A DNA stretch of 64,000 nt from Cupriavidus nantongensis (GCF_001598055.1 NZ_CP014844.1:3871642-3935641); one strand, 5' to 3'; positions 33,943 through 44,023 are shown, counted from the first letter of the stretch. Notes: generated by a model from the sequence alone, not told the origin. Translations and numbers: made by a program.

Positions 33943-34397
33943 TGACCCTGGCAACGGCCTGCCGGCGCAAGCCCGGCTTCAGCCTGATCGAGCTTGTGGC
34001 GGCGCTGGCCGTGCTGGCCATCCTCGCGGCCATCGCCGTGCCCGCGTGGCACCGCCATCTGGCGCGCGGCTGGCGTGCGCAGGCCCGCACCGCGCTGACC
34101 GGCGCGATGCTGCAGCTGGAGCGGCAAGCGCTCGAGACCATGACCTTTGCCGCCGCGCCCGGGTCCGACATGGTTGCCGGCGAGTGGCCGCTGCGCGTGC
34201 CAGCCAATGACCCGGTGCGCCATCTGGTAAGCGCCGCCGCTTGCCCGCAAGCGGAGCTCGATAGCTGTGTCGAACTCCGTGCCGTTCCGCAAGCCGCGGA
34301 CCCCGAATGCGGCACGCTGATCCTGCGCAGCACCGGCCAGTGGCTGGCGCTGCCCGATGGCGCTGCGGTCCCGCAACCGTTGCCGCCCCATTGCTGA
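33939..34397 (+). CDS. PilE-like minor pilin (second cluster)
   Basis: The 152-residue prepilin has the leader KPG/FSLIELVAALAVLAILAAIAVPAWHRHL. The soluble part resembles PilE (RAQARTALTGAMLQLERQALETM) and ends with Cys pairs near 102, 109, 122 and the last residue. The ATGATGA junction couples it to the short PilY1 gene. Confidence 0.85.
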   Translation: MMTLATACRRKPGFSLIELVAALAVLAILAAIAVPAWHRHLARGWRAQARTALTGAMLQLERQALETMTFAAAPGSDMVAGEWPLRVPANDPVRHLVSAAACPQAELDSCVELRAVPQAADPECGTLILRSTGQWLALPDGAAVPQPLPPHC

Positions 34398-34404
34398 GGC
34401 CACG

Positions 34405-34962
34405 ATGAACACACGATGGCATGCCGGCAGGCCTCGACGCACGGGTGGACTGACGCTGGTCGAACTGGTCGCCGGCCTGGTAATTCTTGGCGTGTTCACG
34501 GCCGCGGCCTATCCGTTCTTCAGCGGCATGCTCGCACGCCAGCAGGTCACGCTGGCGGCCGACCGGCTGGCGATGTCGCTGGCGCTGGCGCGCGCGACCG
34601 CGCTGTCGCGCCGCGTCGAGGTGACGCTGCAGCCGCTGCCGGGCGAGTCCACGCTCAGCCCGGGCTGGCAACTGGTGACGGCCGGCGCCGGCCCCGGCCA
34701 GATGGTGGTGCTGTCGGTGGTCGAGCCCGGCACGCCGTGCCTGTCCGTGGCCCTTCGGCAGACCGTGCGCGGCGCCAATGTGCTGAAATTCCTGCCTGTG
34801 GGATACTCTCGTTCTGAGCAGGGCGGTTTCCAGGCCGCCACCTTCACGCTTGGCTGCCGTGGCGAACAGCGGCAAGTCAGGCTGGGCGCGCAGGGACGTA
34901 TCCGACTCTGCACACCCGGCCGCGACGCCGACTGCGAGGCGGAATCCTCCGAACCGCCATGA
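34405..34962 (+). CDS. FimT/GspH-like minor pilin (second cluster)
   Basis: From the ATG seven bases after the previous stop the protein has 185 residues. The leader RRTGG/LTLVELVAGLVILGVFTAAAYPFF and the GspH body (ADRLAMSLALARATALSRRVEVTLQPL) are clear. Here fimT comes last, whereas in the first cluster it comes first. It lies 68 bases before ribD. Confidence 0.85.
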   Translation: MNTRWHAGRPRRTGGLTLVELVAGLVILGVFTAAAYPFFSGMLARQQVTLAADRLAMSLALARATALSRRVEVTLQPLPGESTLSPGWQLVTAGAGPGQMVVLSVVEPGTPCLSVALRQTVRGANVLKFLPVGYSRSEQGGFQAATFTLGCRGEQRQVRLGAQGRIRLCTPGRDADCEAESSEPP

Positions 34963-35030
34963 CCTGGCAGCCCTGCCACCTTCCTACCACCTGAACGCAG
35001 CGCCAAGGCCCAAGGCCCACCGATCGCCGA

Positions 35031-36146
35031 ATGTTTTCCGATACCGACCACGCCGCCATGCAGCAGGCGCTCGCGCTCGCCGCGCGGGGCATGTTCAACA
35101 CCACGCCCAATCCGCGCGTCGGCTGCGTGCTGATCAAGGACGGCCAGGTCATCGGACAGGGCTTCACCCAGCCGGCCGGGCAGGACCATGCCGAGATCCA
35201 GGCGATGAAAGACGCGCTGGCGCGCGGGCTCGATCCGGCCGGTGCCACCGCCTATGTCACGCTGGAGCCGTGCAGCCATTTCGGCCGCACCCCGCCGTGC
35301 GCCGATGCGCTGGTGCGCGCCGGCGTGGCGCGCGTGGTCGCGGCGATGGAAGACCCCAACCCGTCGGTCTCCGGGCGCGGCCTGCAGCGGCTGCGCGATG
35401 CCGGCATCGACGTGCGCTGCGGCCTGCTGGAAAAAGAGGCGCGCGACCTGAATATCGGCTTTGTCTCGCGCATGACGCGCGGACTGCCGTGGGTGCGCGT
35501 CAAGGTGGCGGCGTCGATGGACGGCGGCACGGCGCTGCACGACGGCACCAGCCAGTGGATCACCGGCCAGGCCGCGCGCGACGACGGGCACGCCTGGCGC
35601 GCGCGCGCCTGCGCCATCCTGACCGGCATCGGCACCGTGCGCGACGACAATCCCGCGCTGACGGTGCGGGCCATCGCCACGCCGCGCCAGCCGCAGCGGG
35701 TGCTGGTCGATTCCCGCCTCGAAGTGCCGCTCGACGCGCAGATCCTGACGCCGGATACCGGCGAGTTCGCCAGGCCCGTGCTGGTGTTCTGCGCGGTCGA
35801 AGACCGCCAGCGGCAGCGCGCGCTGGAAGGCCGCGGCGCCGAAGTCGTGGTGCTGCCCAACCCGCACGGCAAGGTCGAGTTGCGCCGCATGCTGGAAGAA
35901 CTCGGCCGGCGCGGCATCAACGAATTGCATGTCGAGGCGGGCTTCAAGCTCAACGGTTCGCTGGTGCGCGAGCATTGCGCCGACGAGCTGCTGATCTACC
36001 TCGCCCCCAAGCTGCTCGGCGATGCCCAGGGCATGTTCAACCTGCCGCCGCTGGCGCGGCTGCAGGATGCCGAGCAGTTCCACTGGCATGAAGTCCGGCA
36101 GATCGGCGACGACCTGCGGCTGATCGCGCGGCGCAACGATGCCTAG
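35031..36146 (+). CDS. ribD: Bifunctional riboflavin biosynthesis deaminase/reductase RibD
   Basis: The 371-residue enzyme deaminates and then reduces the pyrimidine intermediate of riboflavin synthesis. The deaminase domain (about 1-145) has HAEIQAM and PCSHFGRTPPCADAL, the zinc ligands. The reductase domain (about 150-370) has VAASMDGGTALHDGTSQWITG and GINELHVEAG. Confidence 0.97.
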   Translation: MFSDTDHAAMQQALALAARGMFNTTPNPRVGCVLIKDGQVIGQGFTQPAGQDHAEIQAMKDALARGLDPAGATAYVTLEPCSHFGRTPPCADALVRAGVARVVAAMEDPNPSVSGRGLQRLRDAGIDVRCGLLEKEARDLNIGFVSRMTRGLPWVRVKVAASMDGGTALHDGTSQWITGQAARDDGHAWRARACAILTGIGTVRDDNPALTVRAIATPRQPQRVLVDSRLEVPLDAQILTPDTGEFARPVLVFCAVEDRQRQRALEGRGAEVVVLPNPHGKVELRRMLEELGRRGINELHVEAGFKLNGSLVREHCADELLIYLAPKLLGDAQGMFNLPPLARLQDAEQFHWHEVRQIGDDLRLIARRNDA

Positions 36147-36204
36147 CGCCAGCACGCCGGCAGCCAATCCGGAATTCCCAACACCTCAAGCACAAGACTC
36201 CACC

Positions 36205-36828
36205 ATGTTTACTGGCATTGTCGCGGCGGTCGGCCGCATTGAATCCGTGACCCCGCTCGGCGCCGCCGCCGACGCCGGCGTGCGCCTGCGCATCGCCGCG
36301 GGCGGGCTCGACCTGTCGGATGTCATCATCGGCGACAGCATCGCCATCCAGGGCGCCTGCATGACCGTGATCGCCATGGCGCCCGACGCGTTCGAGGTCG
36401 AGGTCTCGCGCGAATCGCTGGACAAGACCGTGGGGCTCGACCGCGCCGGCCGCGTCAACCTGGAGAAGGCGCTGCGCCTGGCCGACCGGCTCGGTGGCCA
36501 CCTGGTATCGGGGCACGTTGACGGCCTGGGAGAAGTGGTGCATTTCGCGCCGGTGGGCGAGTCGCACGAGCTGCGCATCCGCGCCCCGCGCGAGCTGGCG
36601 CGCTACCTCGCCTACAAGGGCTCGGTGGTGGTCAACGGCGTGTCGCTGACCGTCAACCGCGTCGCCGACGAGGCCGACGGCTGCGAGTTCTCGATCAACC
36701 TGATTCCGCACACCGTCGAAGTGACCACGCTGCAAGAGCTCAAGCCCGGCGCGCGCGTGAACCTGGAGATCGACCTGATCGCGCGCTACGTGGAGCGGAT
36801 GCTGTCTGCCGCCCAGGCCCCGGCGTAA
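36205..36828 (+). CDS. ribE: Riboflavin synthase, alpha chain
   Basis: The 207-residue protein is two tandem lumazine-binding barrels. It starts with MFTGIVAAVGRIES, the canonical N-terminus; the first barrel ends about 97 (GHLVSGHVDGLG), and the second includes KGSVVVNGVSLTVN. It dismutates two 6,7-dimethyl-8-ribityllumazine molecules into riboflavin. It starts 58 bases after ribD. Confidence 0.97.
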   Translation: MFTGIVAAVGRIESVTPLGAAADAGVRLRIAAGGLDLSDVIIGDSIAIQGACMTVIAMAPDAFEVEVSRESLDKTVGLDRAGRVNLEKALRLADRLGGHLVSGHVDGLGEVVHFAPVGESHELRIRAPRELARYLAYKGSVVVNGVSLTVNRVADEADGCEFSINLIPHTVEVTTLQELKPGARVNLEIDLIARYVERMLSAAQAPA

Positions 36829-37112
36829 GGCGGGAGTAAGGCGGGGGAGTAAGGCGGAGCCTGCCGGCCAGGCGCCGCAGCCTGCACCCCTGCCCGCCCC
36901 GTCACCGACGCGCAGCACTTTCGCGGCCTGCGCCTCCCGCGTGGGCCGCCTTGGCGTACAATAGCCGGCTTGACTGGGCAGCCTGCCGGGCGTATATGGC
37001 CCCGCCGGCCCGGCCCGAAGCCCCGCCTCAGTCCGGCCGCTTTCCACCGCGGCCACGGTTCCTGCCACAGCCATTCGCCTGATTTCCGCCCCAACCTGCC
37101 GTTCAGCACGCC

Positions 37113-38222
37113 ATGACAATCGCCCGTACCGAAGACATCATTGCCGACATTCGCGCCGGCCGCATGGTCATCCTAGTCGACGAGGAAGACCGCGAAAATG
37201 AGGGCGACCTGGTCCTGGCGGCCGATTTCGTCACGCCGGAGGCGATCAACTTCATGGCCAAGCATGGCCGCGGCCTGATCTGCCTGACGCTGACCGCCGA
37301 GCGCTGCCGCCAGCTCGACCTGCATCCTATGGTGAGCCGCAACGGCACCCAGCACGGCACCAACTTCACCGTCTCGATCGAGGCGGCCGAGGGCGTGACC
37401 ACCGGCATTTCCGCCGCCGACCGCGCCCGCACCGTGCAGGCCGCCGTCGCCCGCGATGCGAAGCCAGCCGACCTGGTCCAGCCCGGCCATATCTTCCCGC
37501 TGACGGCGCAGCCCGGCGGCGTGCTGATCCGCGCCGGCCATACCGAGGCCGGCTGCGACCTGGGCGCGCTGGCCGGCCTGACGCCGGCGGCGGTGATCTG
37601 CGAGATCATGAAGGACGACGGCACCATGGCGCGCCTGCCCGACCTGGTCGAGTTCGCGCAGGAGCATGACCTGAAGATCGGCACCATCGCCGACCTGATC
37701 CACTACCGCAGCCGCACCGAGAGCATTATCGAGCGCGTCGGCGAGCGCGCCATGCAAACCCCGTACGGCACCTTCCACAGCATCGCCTACCGCGACAAGC
37801 CGACCGGCCAGGCCCACCTGGCGCTGGTCAAGGGCAAGCCCACGCCGGAACAGGAAACGCTGGTGCGCGTGCACGAGCCGTTCTCGGTGCTGGACCTGCT
37901 GGAAGTGAAATGCACGACGCACTCGTGGAGCATCCCGGCGGCGATGCAGGCGATCGCCGAGTCCGAGCGCGGCGTGATCGTGCTGCTGAACTGCGGCGAC
38001 ACCGTCGAGCAGCTGTTCACGCAGTTCAGCGCGCTCGACGCGCCGCAGTCGCGGCCGCGCCGCAAGCCCGACCTGCGCACCTATGGCATGGGCGCGCAGA
38101 TCCTGAAGGATGTCGGCGTCGGCAAGATGCGTGTGCTGGCCGCCAAGCAGCGCATGCCCAGCATGACCGGCTTCGACCTGGAAGTGACCGGCTACCAGCC
38201 GATGAGCGGCCAGGCCGACTGA
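37113..38222 (+). CDS. ribBA: 3,4-dihydroxy-2-butanone-4-phosphate synthase with degenerate RibA domain
   Basis: The 369-residue fusion has an N-terminal RibB domain (about 1-205: [32 protein letters not shown]). Its C-terminal GTP-cyclohydrolase-II-like domain (about 210-369) lacks the zinc-binding Cys cluster (GECLTGDxFGSxRCDC), so it should not have RibA activity, as in other proteobacterial RibBX-type fusions. A -10-like TACAAT lies at 36957-36962. I searched the 284-base leader for an FMN riboswitch and saw none. Confidence 0.94.
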   Translation: MTIARTEDIIADIRAGRMVILVDEEDRENEGDLVLAADFVTPEAINFMAKHGRGLICLTLTAERCRQLDLHPMVSRNGTQHGTNFTVSIEAAEGVTTGISAADRARTVQAAVARDAKPADLVQPGHIFPLTAQPGGVLIRAGHTEAGCDLGALAGLTPAAVICEIMKDDGTMARLPDLVEFAQEHDLKIGTIADLIHYRSRTESIIERVGERAMQTPYGTFHSIAYRDKPTGQAHLALVKGKPTPEQETLVRVHEPFSVLDLLEVKCTTHSWSIPAAMQAIAESERGVIVLLNCGDTVEQLFTQFSALDAPQSRPRRKPDLRTYGMGAQILKDVGVGKMRVLAAKQRMPSMTGFDLEVTGYQPMSGQAD

Positions 38223-38307
38223 GCCGGCCCCAGGACCGAGCCATCCCCCAATACCCGGGCCGCGGCGCCTGCCGCCGCGGCCCTCCCGAAAACTGGAGAA
38301 CTGAACA

Positions 38308-38808
38308 ATGGATCACGGCTTCTACCCCAGCAACCTCGACGGTGAAGGCCTGCGTATCGGCATCGTGCAGGCGCGCTTCAACGAGCCGGTCTGCGCCGAA
38401 CTGCTCGAGGCCTGCGTGGCCGAGCTGGAACAGCTCGGCGTCGAGGGCGAAGACACCCTGGTGGTGACCGTCCCGGGCGCGCTGGAAGTCCCGCTGGCGC
38501 TGCAGAAGATGTGCGAGAGCGGCCAGTTTGACGCGCTGGTCGCGCTGGGCGCCGTGGTGCGCGGCGAGACCTATCACTTCGAGCTGGTCTCGAACGAGTC
38601 GGGCGCCGGCATCACCCGCGTCGGCCTGGACTTCAACGTGCCGATCGCCAACGGCATCCTGACCGTCGACACCGACGAGCAGGCCCATGCCCGCACCCGC
38701 GAAAAGGGCCGCGACTGCGCCCGCGCCGCGGTGGAGATGGCCAACCTGGTGGCGGCGCTGGATTCGCTGCGCGGCCAGGAAGACGAAGACGAGGACGACG
38801 ATGAGTGA
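38308..38808 (+). CDS. ribH: 6,7-dimethyl-8-ribityllumazine synthase
   Basis: The 166-residue enzyme joins the RibB and RibD products. Signatures are [39 protein letters not shown] and NGILTVDT. It ends in an unusual acidic tail (EDEDEDDDE). CTGGAGAACTGAACA precedes the ATG. Its end overlaps nusB by 8 bases. Confidence 0.97.
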   Translation: MDHGFYPSNLDGEGLRIGIVQARFNEPVCAELLEACVAELEQLGVEGEDTLVVTVPGALEVPLALQKMCESGQFDALVALGAVVRGETYHFELVSNESGAGITRVGLDFNVPIANGILTVDTDEQAHARTREKGRDCARAAVEMANLVAALDSLRGQEDEDEDDDE

Positions 38809-39316
38809 TACGTCGAACACCCCGGACGACGCCGGCAAGGGCGCCGGCGCCAAGCCCGCCGCGGCCCGCACCGAAGCCAAGGCGCCGCCCAAGAGCGCGC
38901 GCCGGCGCTCGCGCGAGCTGGCCCTGCAGGGCCTGTACCAGTGGCTGCTGAACCGCAACGACATCGGCGCGATCCAGGCCCACCTGCATGACGCCCAGGG
39001 CTTCAACAAGGCCGATCGCGAGCATTTCGACGCGCTGCTCAATGGCGCCGTGCGCGAAGAGGCCCGCCTGACCGCCGCGTTCGAGCCGTTCCTGGACCGT
39101 TCCGTCGACGAGCTGTCGCCGGTCGAGCGCGCCGCGCTGCTGGTCGGCAGCTATGAGCTGGTGCACTGCCTCGACATCCCGTACAAGGCGGTCATCAACG
39201 AAGCGGTCGAGCTGACCAAGACCTTCGGCGGCGTCGAGGGCTACAAGTACGTCAACGGCGTGCTCGACAAGCTGGCCGCCCAGGTGCGCGCCGCCGAGGT
39301 GGCCGCGCGCCGCTGA
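38801..39316 (+). CDS. nusB: Transcription antitermination factor NusB
   Basis: The 171-residue helical protein binds boxA RNA with NusE in rRNA antitermination. A disordered Ala/Lys-rich N-terminal extension (about 1-30) precedes the NusB fold: [17 protein letters not shown], then [19 protein letters not shown] and [31 protein letters not shown]. The overlap with ribH is the usual ribH-nusB pairing. Confidence 0.96.
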   Translation: MSDTSNTPDDAGKGAGAKPAAARTEAKAPPKSARRRSRELALQGLYQWLLNRNDIGAIQAHLHDAQGFNKADREHFDALLNGAVREEARLTAAFEPFLDRSVDELSPVERAALLVGSYELVHCLDIPYKAVINEAVELTKTFGGVEGYKYVNGVLDKLAAQVRAAEVAARR

Positions 39317-39391
39317 GCCGCCCCGGCCGAACTCACCGCCGCGGCCCCGCCGTGCCGTCGCGCTGGCCTGGCGCCAGCGCCGATGAAGACG

Positions 39392-39415
39392 ACACCCGCC
39401 GCGGCGGGTGTTTTC
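39392..39415 (+). terminator. Terminator of the riboflavin-nusB operon
   Basis: ACACCCGCC-GC-GGCGGGTGT followed by TTTTC. Confidence 0.85.
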
Positions 39416-39465
39416 ATTCCTACTGATCCCTTTGCTGAACGGGCCTCCTGCCCGCCCGGAACACC

Positions 39466-40647
39466 ATGGACTTGCAGCACCTGGCTACCGCCTCCCGCCT
39501 CGCCAACATCGACGCCTTCCATGTGATGGAGCTGGCCAAGCAGGCCGCCGCGCTGGAGCGCGCCGGCCGCCATATCGTGCACATGGGCATCGGTGAGCCG
39601 GACTTCACCGCCGCCGAGCCGGTGGTGCGCGCCGCCGAGGCCGCCATGCGCCGCGGCGTCACGCAGTACACCGGGGCGCTCGGCATCCATCCGCTGCGCG
39701 AGGCCATCGCCGGCTATTACCAGACCGCTTACGGCCTGGAGATCCCGGCGCGGCGCGTGATCGTCACCGCCGGCGCCTCGGGCGCGCTGCTGCTGGCGTG
39801 CGCGGTGCTGGTCGAGATCGGCGCCGAAGTGCTGATGCCGGACCCGAGCTACCCATGCAACCGCCACTTCGTCGCCGCCTTCGACGGCGTCGCGCGCATG
39901 ATCCCGAGCGGCCCGGCCGAGCGCTTCCAGCTGACCGCCGCGCAGGTCGAGGCCAACTGGGGCGAGCAGACCCGCGGCGTGCTGCTGGCGTCGCCGTCCA
40001 ACCCGACCGGCACCTCGATCCTGCCCGACGAACTCGCGCGGATCCTGCAGGCGGTGCGGGCGCGCCACGGCTTCGCCATCCTCGACGAGATCTACCAGGG
40101 CCTGTCCTACGATGCCGCGCCGGTGTCGGCGCTGAGCCTGGACCCGAACGTGGTCACGGTGAATAGCTTCTCGAAGTACTTCAACATGACCGGCTGGCGC
40201 CTGGGCTGGCTGGTGGTGCCGGAGGCACTGGTCGAGGCCTTCGAGAAGGTGGCGCAGAACCTGTTCATCTGCGCGTCGGCGGTGGCGCAGTACGCCGCGC
40301 TGGCGTGCTTCACGCCCGAGGCGCTGGCCATCTACGACGAGCGCAAGGCCGAATTCCGCCGTCGCCGCGACCTGATCGTGCCGGCGCTGGAGTCGCTGGG
40401 CCTGCGCGTGCCGGTGCGCCCCGACGGCGCCTTCTATGTGTATGCGGACTGCCGCGGCGTCAACCACCCCGCCGCCGGCGACGCCGACCGCCTGACGCAG
40501 GCCATGCTGCACGACGCGGGCGTGGTGATGGTGCCGGGGCAGGACTTCGGCCCGCATACGGCCCGGGACTACATCCGGATCTCGTACGCGACCTCGCGCG
40601 AGAATATCGAAGAGGCGATGGCGCGGCTGGGCAAGCTGTTCCGCTGA
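39466..40647 (+). CDS. Class I/II PLP-dependent aminotransferase
   Basis: The 393-residue fold-type I aminotransferase shows MGIGEPDF, TAGASGALLLA, PSNPTGTSI, ILDEIYQGLSY and the PLP-lysine motif NSFSKYFNMTGWRLGW (Lys near 236), with RISYAT near the end. It resembles AspC/AlaT-like enzymes; the substrate cannot be read from sequence. It is monocistronic between two strong terminators. Confidence 0.9.
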   Translation: MDLQHLATASRLANIDAFHVMELAKQAAALERAGRHIVHMGIGEPDFTAAEPVVRAAEAAMRRGVTQYTGALGIHPLREAIAGYYQTAYGLEIPARRVIVTAGASGALLLACAVLVEIGAEVLMPDPSYPCNRHFVAAFDGVARMIPSGPAERFQLTAAQVEANWGEQTRGVLLASPSNPTGTSILPDELARILQAVRARHGFAILDEIYQGLSYDAAPVSALSLDPNVVTVNSFSKYFNMTGWRLGWLVVPEALVEAFEKVAQNLFICASAVAQYAALACFTPEALAIYDERKAEFRRRRDLIVPALESLGLRVPVRPDGAFYVYADCRGVNHPAAGDADRLTQAMLHDAGVVMVPGQDFGPHTARDYIRISYATSRENIEEAMARLGKLFR

Positions 40648-40674
40648 CCACACCCGGCCGCTGCGGCGGCGGGC

Positions 40675-40706
40675 AAAAGAAAAGCACCCCGCGGGGTGCT
40701 TTTCTT
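40675..40706. terminator. Bidirectional terminator
   Basis: AAAAGCACCCC-GC-GGGGTGCTTTT with A-rich and T-rich flanks serves both the aminotransferase gene and the convergent transglycosylase gene. Confidence 0.85.
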
Positions 40707-40729
40707 CTGGGCGATGCCGGGCGCCAGGC

Positions 40730-41848
40730 TCAGGCGTTGTGCGGCCCGTTATTGGCTTCCAGCTTCTCGGTCGGCGCGTGCTCGACCGGCGCCTTGTCCT
40801 CGGCCGCAGGCTTGTCGGCATTGGCGGGCGCGCTGCGCACGCCGATCAGCTGGCGCAGGCGGGCGCGCTCGGCCAGCACCTTGGCGCCGTAGCCGCCGTC
40901 GGTGGCCGTGGTGGCGCCGACGTAGTACTTCAGGCCACCCTCGAGCGAGCCGGCGCGGGCGATGCAGTCCTTGAGCACCAGCGCGCCGATCTTGATGTTG
41001 GCGTACGGGTTCAGCGCCGCGGACACGCCGCCGACGGCTTCGTACTTGTCCTGGTGGACCTTGGTCATGACCTGCATCAGGCCCTGCGCGCCCATGCCGC
41101 TTTCGGCGTACGGGTTGAAGCTGGACTCGATCGCGATCACGCCCAGGATCAGCAGCGGATCGATGCCGACCTCGCGCCCGGTCAGGTAGGCCGCCTTGAC
41201 CAGCTGCGCGGTAGCCTGCGCCGCCACGCGGTACTTGCGGGCGATATAGTCCGCCACCGCGGCCTGCTCGCGCGCGCTGCCCAGCGTGGCGCCGGTGCTG
41301 CGGGCGTCCATGGCCACGCGCGTCACCGGGATCTGCGCGGCCAGGTGCGCGACCGACGGCACCTTGGTATTGGCCGCCAGGCTCCATTCGTCGACGCCCG
41401 ACACGGTCGGCAGGCCGAGCTTGCCGCCGCGGCCAGCGCCATAGCCCAGCTTGGCCGCCGCGACGTCCGCCGTGCTGGGCGGGACGGCGCTGGATACGGC
41501 CGGGCTGTGGGCCGGGCCGTGCGCAGCGGGAGCAGTGCCGGCATGCGCGGGCGCGGCCACGGCGGCGCTCACCAGCACCGCCGGCGCTTCGTCGCCGGCC
41601 AGCAAGGCGGCCAGCGTGGTTCGCCATTCCTGGCTCACCGACAGCGACACCGCCGAAACCACCGCCATCACGCCCAGGCTGTTCAGGGCGTACTTCAGCG
41701 TCGTGCGGCCACCGCGCAAGGCGCGGCCCGCGACCGGATGCGCGAGGCGGACCTGCAATGCCCGACTCACTCCGGGTACCGGCTGTCGAAGGCGGACCTG
41801 CAGGGCCCGCCCGATGCCGGGAAGATGAAGGGTTTTCCAACCGCTCAT
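40730..41848 (-). CDS. Lytic transglycosylase (SLT-domain)
   Basis: From the ATG with GGAGG upstream the protein has 372 residues. The SLT domain (about 230-335) shows IESSFNPYAESGMGAQGLMQVM (catalytic Glu first) and NPYANIKIGALVLKD. The N-terminal 45 residues contain a striking internal repeat (GIGRALQVRLRQPVPGVSRALQVRL...GRAL), then a hydrophobic helix (about 50-75) and an Ala-rich linker. It cleaves peptidoglycan glycan strands, probably anchored to the inner membrane. Confidence 0.88.
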   Translation of the reverse strand: MSGWKTLHLPGIGRALQVRLRQPVPGVSRALQVRLAHPVAGRALRGGRTTLKYALNSLGVMAVVSAVSLSVSQEWRTTLAALLAGDEAPAVLVSAAVAAPAHAGTAPAAHGPAHSPAVSSAVPPSTADVAAAKLGYGAGRGGKLGLPTVSGVDEWSLAANTKVPSVAHLAAQIPVTRVAMDARSTGATLGSAREQAAVADYIARKYRVAAQATAQLVKAAYLTGREVGIDPLLILGVIAIESSFNPYAESGMGAQGLMQVMTKVHQDKYEAVGGVSAALNPYANIKIGALVLKDCIARAGSLEGGLKYYVGATTATDGGYGAKVLAERARLRQLIGVRSAPANADKPAAEDKAPVEHAPTEKLEANNGPHNA

Positions 41849-42496
41849 GCTTACCTCCATCCGTTGCCCGCTTCGCGTGCCCGACTGCGGCATGCGCCCG
41901 ATCTCAACGTACTCAAGTAAGGATGCCGCGCCGTCTAGCAGTGACGACCAAGCACCTGTTGGCAGGGCGCTCCCCATGCGCCCAACTGGAAACAGGCCGC
42001 GCCCTGGGGGAGCGCTACCTGCCACGACTTAACTCTCTACACTCCGGCAAGTCGCCGGAGGCGACCGGTCACCCGCCATGCGCGCGGGTCTATGACATCG
42101 GTCCTTGCTGGAGGGACTTTCTGGCACGTTGTTTTGATGTGCACCCCTTGACACAGGGGGAAAATCCATGTTGCGACGCAACACTCCATGGAGCAGACCG
42201 GATTGTAGAAACGGTGTTATATCCCGTCAAGAATAATAAATCGATAATTCACTACTTCCAGTTATTTGTAACAAGGCGGTTTTGGTCGGTCCGGCATCAC
42301 TCGGACGCCCGCAAACGCAGGCGTGGCCTTGGCTCGCCGCGTTACGGCCCGCCCCGGGGCGGGCAAAAAACTTACAATTTCCGCGGCACCGGCCGGACGA
42401 TTTTTTTGCCGCCGCCCCGAGGAATGTGTATCGTCACCGACCTGACCGCCGCCTCCCTGATCCGGTGCGCAATGCCGCACCACAACAGAATTCACC
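41849..42496. other. Long intergenic region between transglycosylase and ubiD
   Basis: I see no gene in these 648 bases. There is a dyad CCCCT-TGACAC-AGGGG near 42144-42159, an AT-rich stretch (42205-42280) and a perfect 18-bp palindrome GCCCGCCCCGGGGCGGGC at 42347-42364 followed by A6 and a -10-like TACAAT (42373-42378). Divergent promoters for both neighbours must lie here. Confidence 0.5.
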
Positions 42497-44023
42497 ATGC
42501 AATACAAAGACTTGCGCGATTTCATCGGCCAGCTCGAAGGGCTCGGCGAGCTGCGGCGCATCGCCCGCCCGGTGTCGCCCAACCTGGAAATGACCGAAAT
42601 CTGCGACCGCCTGCTGCGCGCCGGCGGCCCCGCGGTCGTCTTCGAGCAACCTGCGGGCGCTCCCCATGGCGACATCTATAGCGTGCCGGTGCTGGCCAAT
42701 CTGTTCGGCACGACACGCAGAGTCGCATTTGGCATGGGCGCCGAATCGATGGAAGACCTGCGCGACATCGGCCGGGTGCTGTCGGCGCTGAAGGAACCGG
42801 AGCCGCCGCGCGGGCTGCGCGAGGCCGGCAAGCTGTTCACGCTGGCCAAGTCGGTGTGGGACATGGCCCCGAAGCGCGTCAGCAGCCCGGCCTGCCAGGA
42901 GGTGGTGTGGGAAGGCAACGACGTCGACCTGGCGCGCCTGCCGATCCAGACCTGCTGGCCCGGCGATGCCGCCCCGCTGATCACCTGGGGCCTGGTCGTG
43001 ACCAAGGGCCCGCACAAGAAGCGCCAGAACCTTGGCATCTACCGCCAGCAGGTGATCGGCCGCAACCAGGTGATCATGCGCTGGCTGGCGCACCGCGGCG
43101 GCGCGCTCGACTTCCGCGAGCATGCGCTGGCCAACCCCGGCAAGCCCTTCCCGATCGCGGTGGCGCTGGGCGCCGACCCGGCCACCATCCTGGGCGCGGT
43201 GACGCCGGTGCCCGATACCCTGTCCGAATACCAGTTCGCCGGCCTGCTGCGCGGCAGCCGCACCGCGCTGGCGGGCTGCCTGACGCCGACGCTGTCCGAG
43301 CTGAGCGTGCCGGCGTCGGCCGAGATCGTGCTGGAAGGCCATATCCAGCCCGATCCCAACCACCCGTCCGGCTACCAGCACGCGCTCGAGGGTCCGTTCG
43401 GCGACCACACCGGCTACTACAACGAGCAGGACTGGTTCCCGGTCTTCACCATCGACCGCATCACCATGCGGCGCGACCCGATCTACCACTCCACCTACAC
43501 CGGCAAGCCGCCCGACGAGCCGGCCGTGCTGGGCGTGGCGCTGAACGAGGTGTTCGTGCCGCTGCTGCAGAAGCAGTTCCCGGAAATCACCGACTTCTAC
43601 CTGCCGCCCGAGGGCTGCAGCTACCGCATGGCGCTGGTGCGGATGAAGAAGCAGTACGCCGGCCATGCCAAGCGCGTGATGTTCGGCGTGTGGAGCTTCC
43701 TGCGGCAGTTCATGTATACGAAGTTCATCGTGGTGGTCGACGACGATGTCGACGTGCGCGACTGGAAGGAAGTGATCTGGGCCATCACCACCCGCGTCGA
43801 TCCCAGCCGTGACACGGTGCTGGTCGACAACACCCCGATCGACTACCTCGACTTCGCCTCGCCGGTATCGGGGCTCGGCTCCAAGATGGGCATCGACGCC
43901 ACCGACAAGTGGCCGGGAGAAACCACGCGCGAATGGGGCACGCCGATCACCATGGATGCCGCGGTCAAGGCCAAGGTCGACACCCTGTGGGAAACGCTGT
44001 TCGACCGCCCCGCCGGCCGCTGA
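42497..44023 (+). CDS. ubiD: 4-hydroxy-3-polyprenylbenzoate decarboxylase UbiD
   Basis: The 508-residue prenylated-FMN decarboxylase acts in ubiquinone synthesis. It starts [22 protein letters not shown], the standard N-terminus, and has [17 protein letters not shown] and [14 protein letters not shown], the family signature around the prFMN site. The cofactor is made by UbiX, not in this window. Confidence 0.97.
   Translation: MQYKDLRDFIGQLEGLGELRRIARPVSPNLEMTEICDRLLRAGGPAVVFEQPAGAPHGDIYSVPVLANLFGTTRRVAFGMGAESMEDLRDIGRVLSALKEPEPPRGLREAGKLFTLAKSVWDMAPKRVSSPACQEVVWEGNDVDLARLPIQTCWPGDAAPLITWGLVVTKGPHKKRQNLGIYRQQVIGRNQVIMRWLAHRGGALDFREHALANPGKPFPIAVALGADPATILGAVTPVPDTLSEYQFAGLLRGSRTALAGCLTPTLSELSVPASAEIVLEGHIQPDPNHPSGYQHALEGPFGDHTGYYNEQDWFPVFTIDRITMRRDPIYHSTYTGKPPDEPAVLGVALNEVFVPLLQKQFPEITDFYLPPEGCSYRMALVRMKKQYAGHAKRVMFGVWSFLRQFMYTKFIVVVDDDVDVRDWKEVIWAITTRVDPSRDTVLVDNTPIDYLDFASPVSGLGSKMGIDATDKWPGETTREWGTPITMDAAVKAKVDTLWETLFDRPAGR

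Noticed and set aside
36829..37112. Possible FMN riboswitch before ribBA
   Set aside because: The conserved aptamer blocks are not seen; only a -10-like TACAAT is present.
42347..42370. Palindrome plus A6 as a terminator
   Set aside because: A terminator needs a T-run after the stem in the transcript. Here the plus strand has A6 after the stem, and the minus strand has its T6 before the stem.
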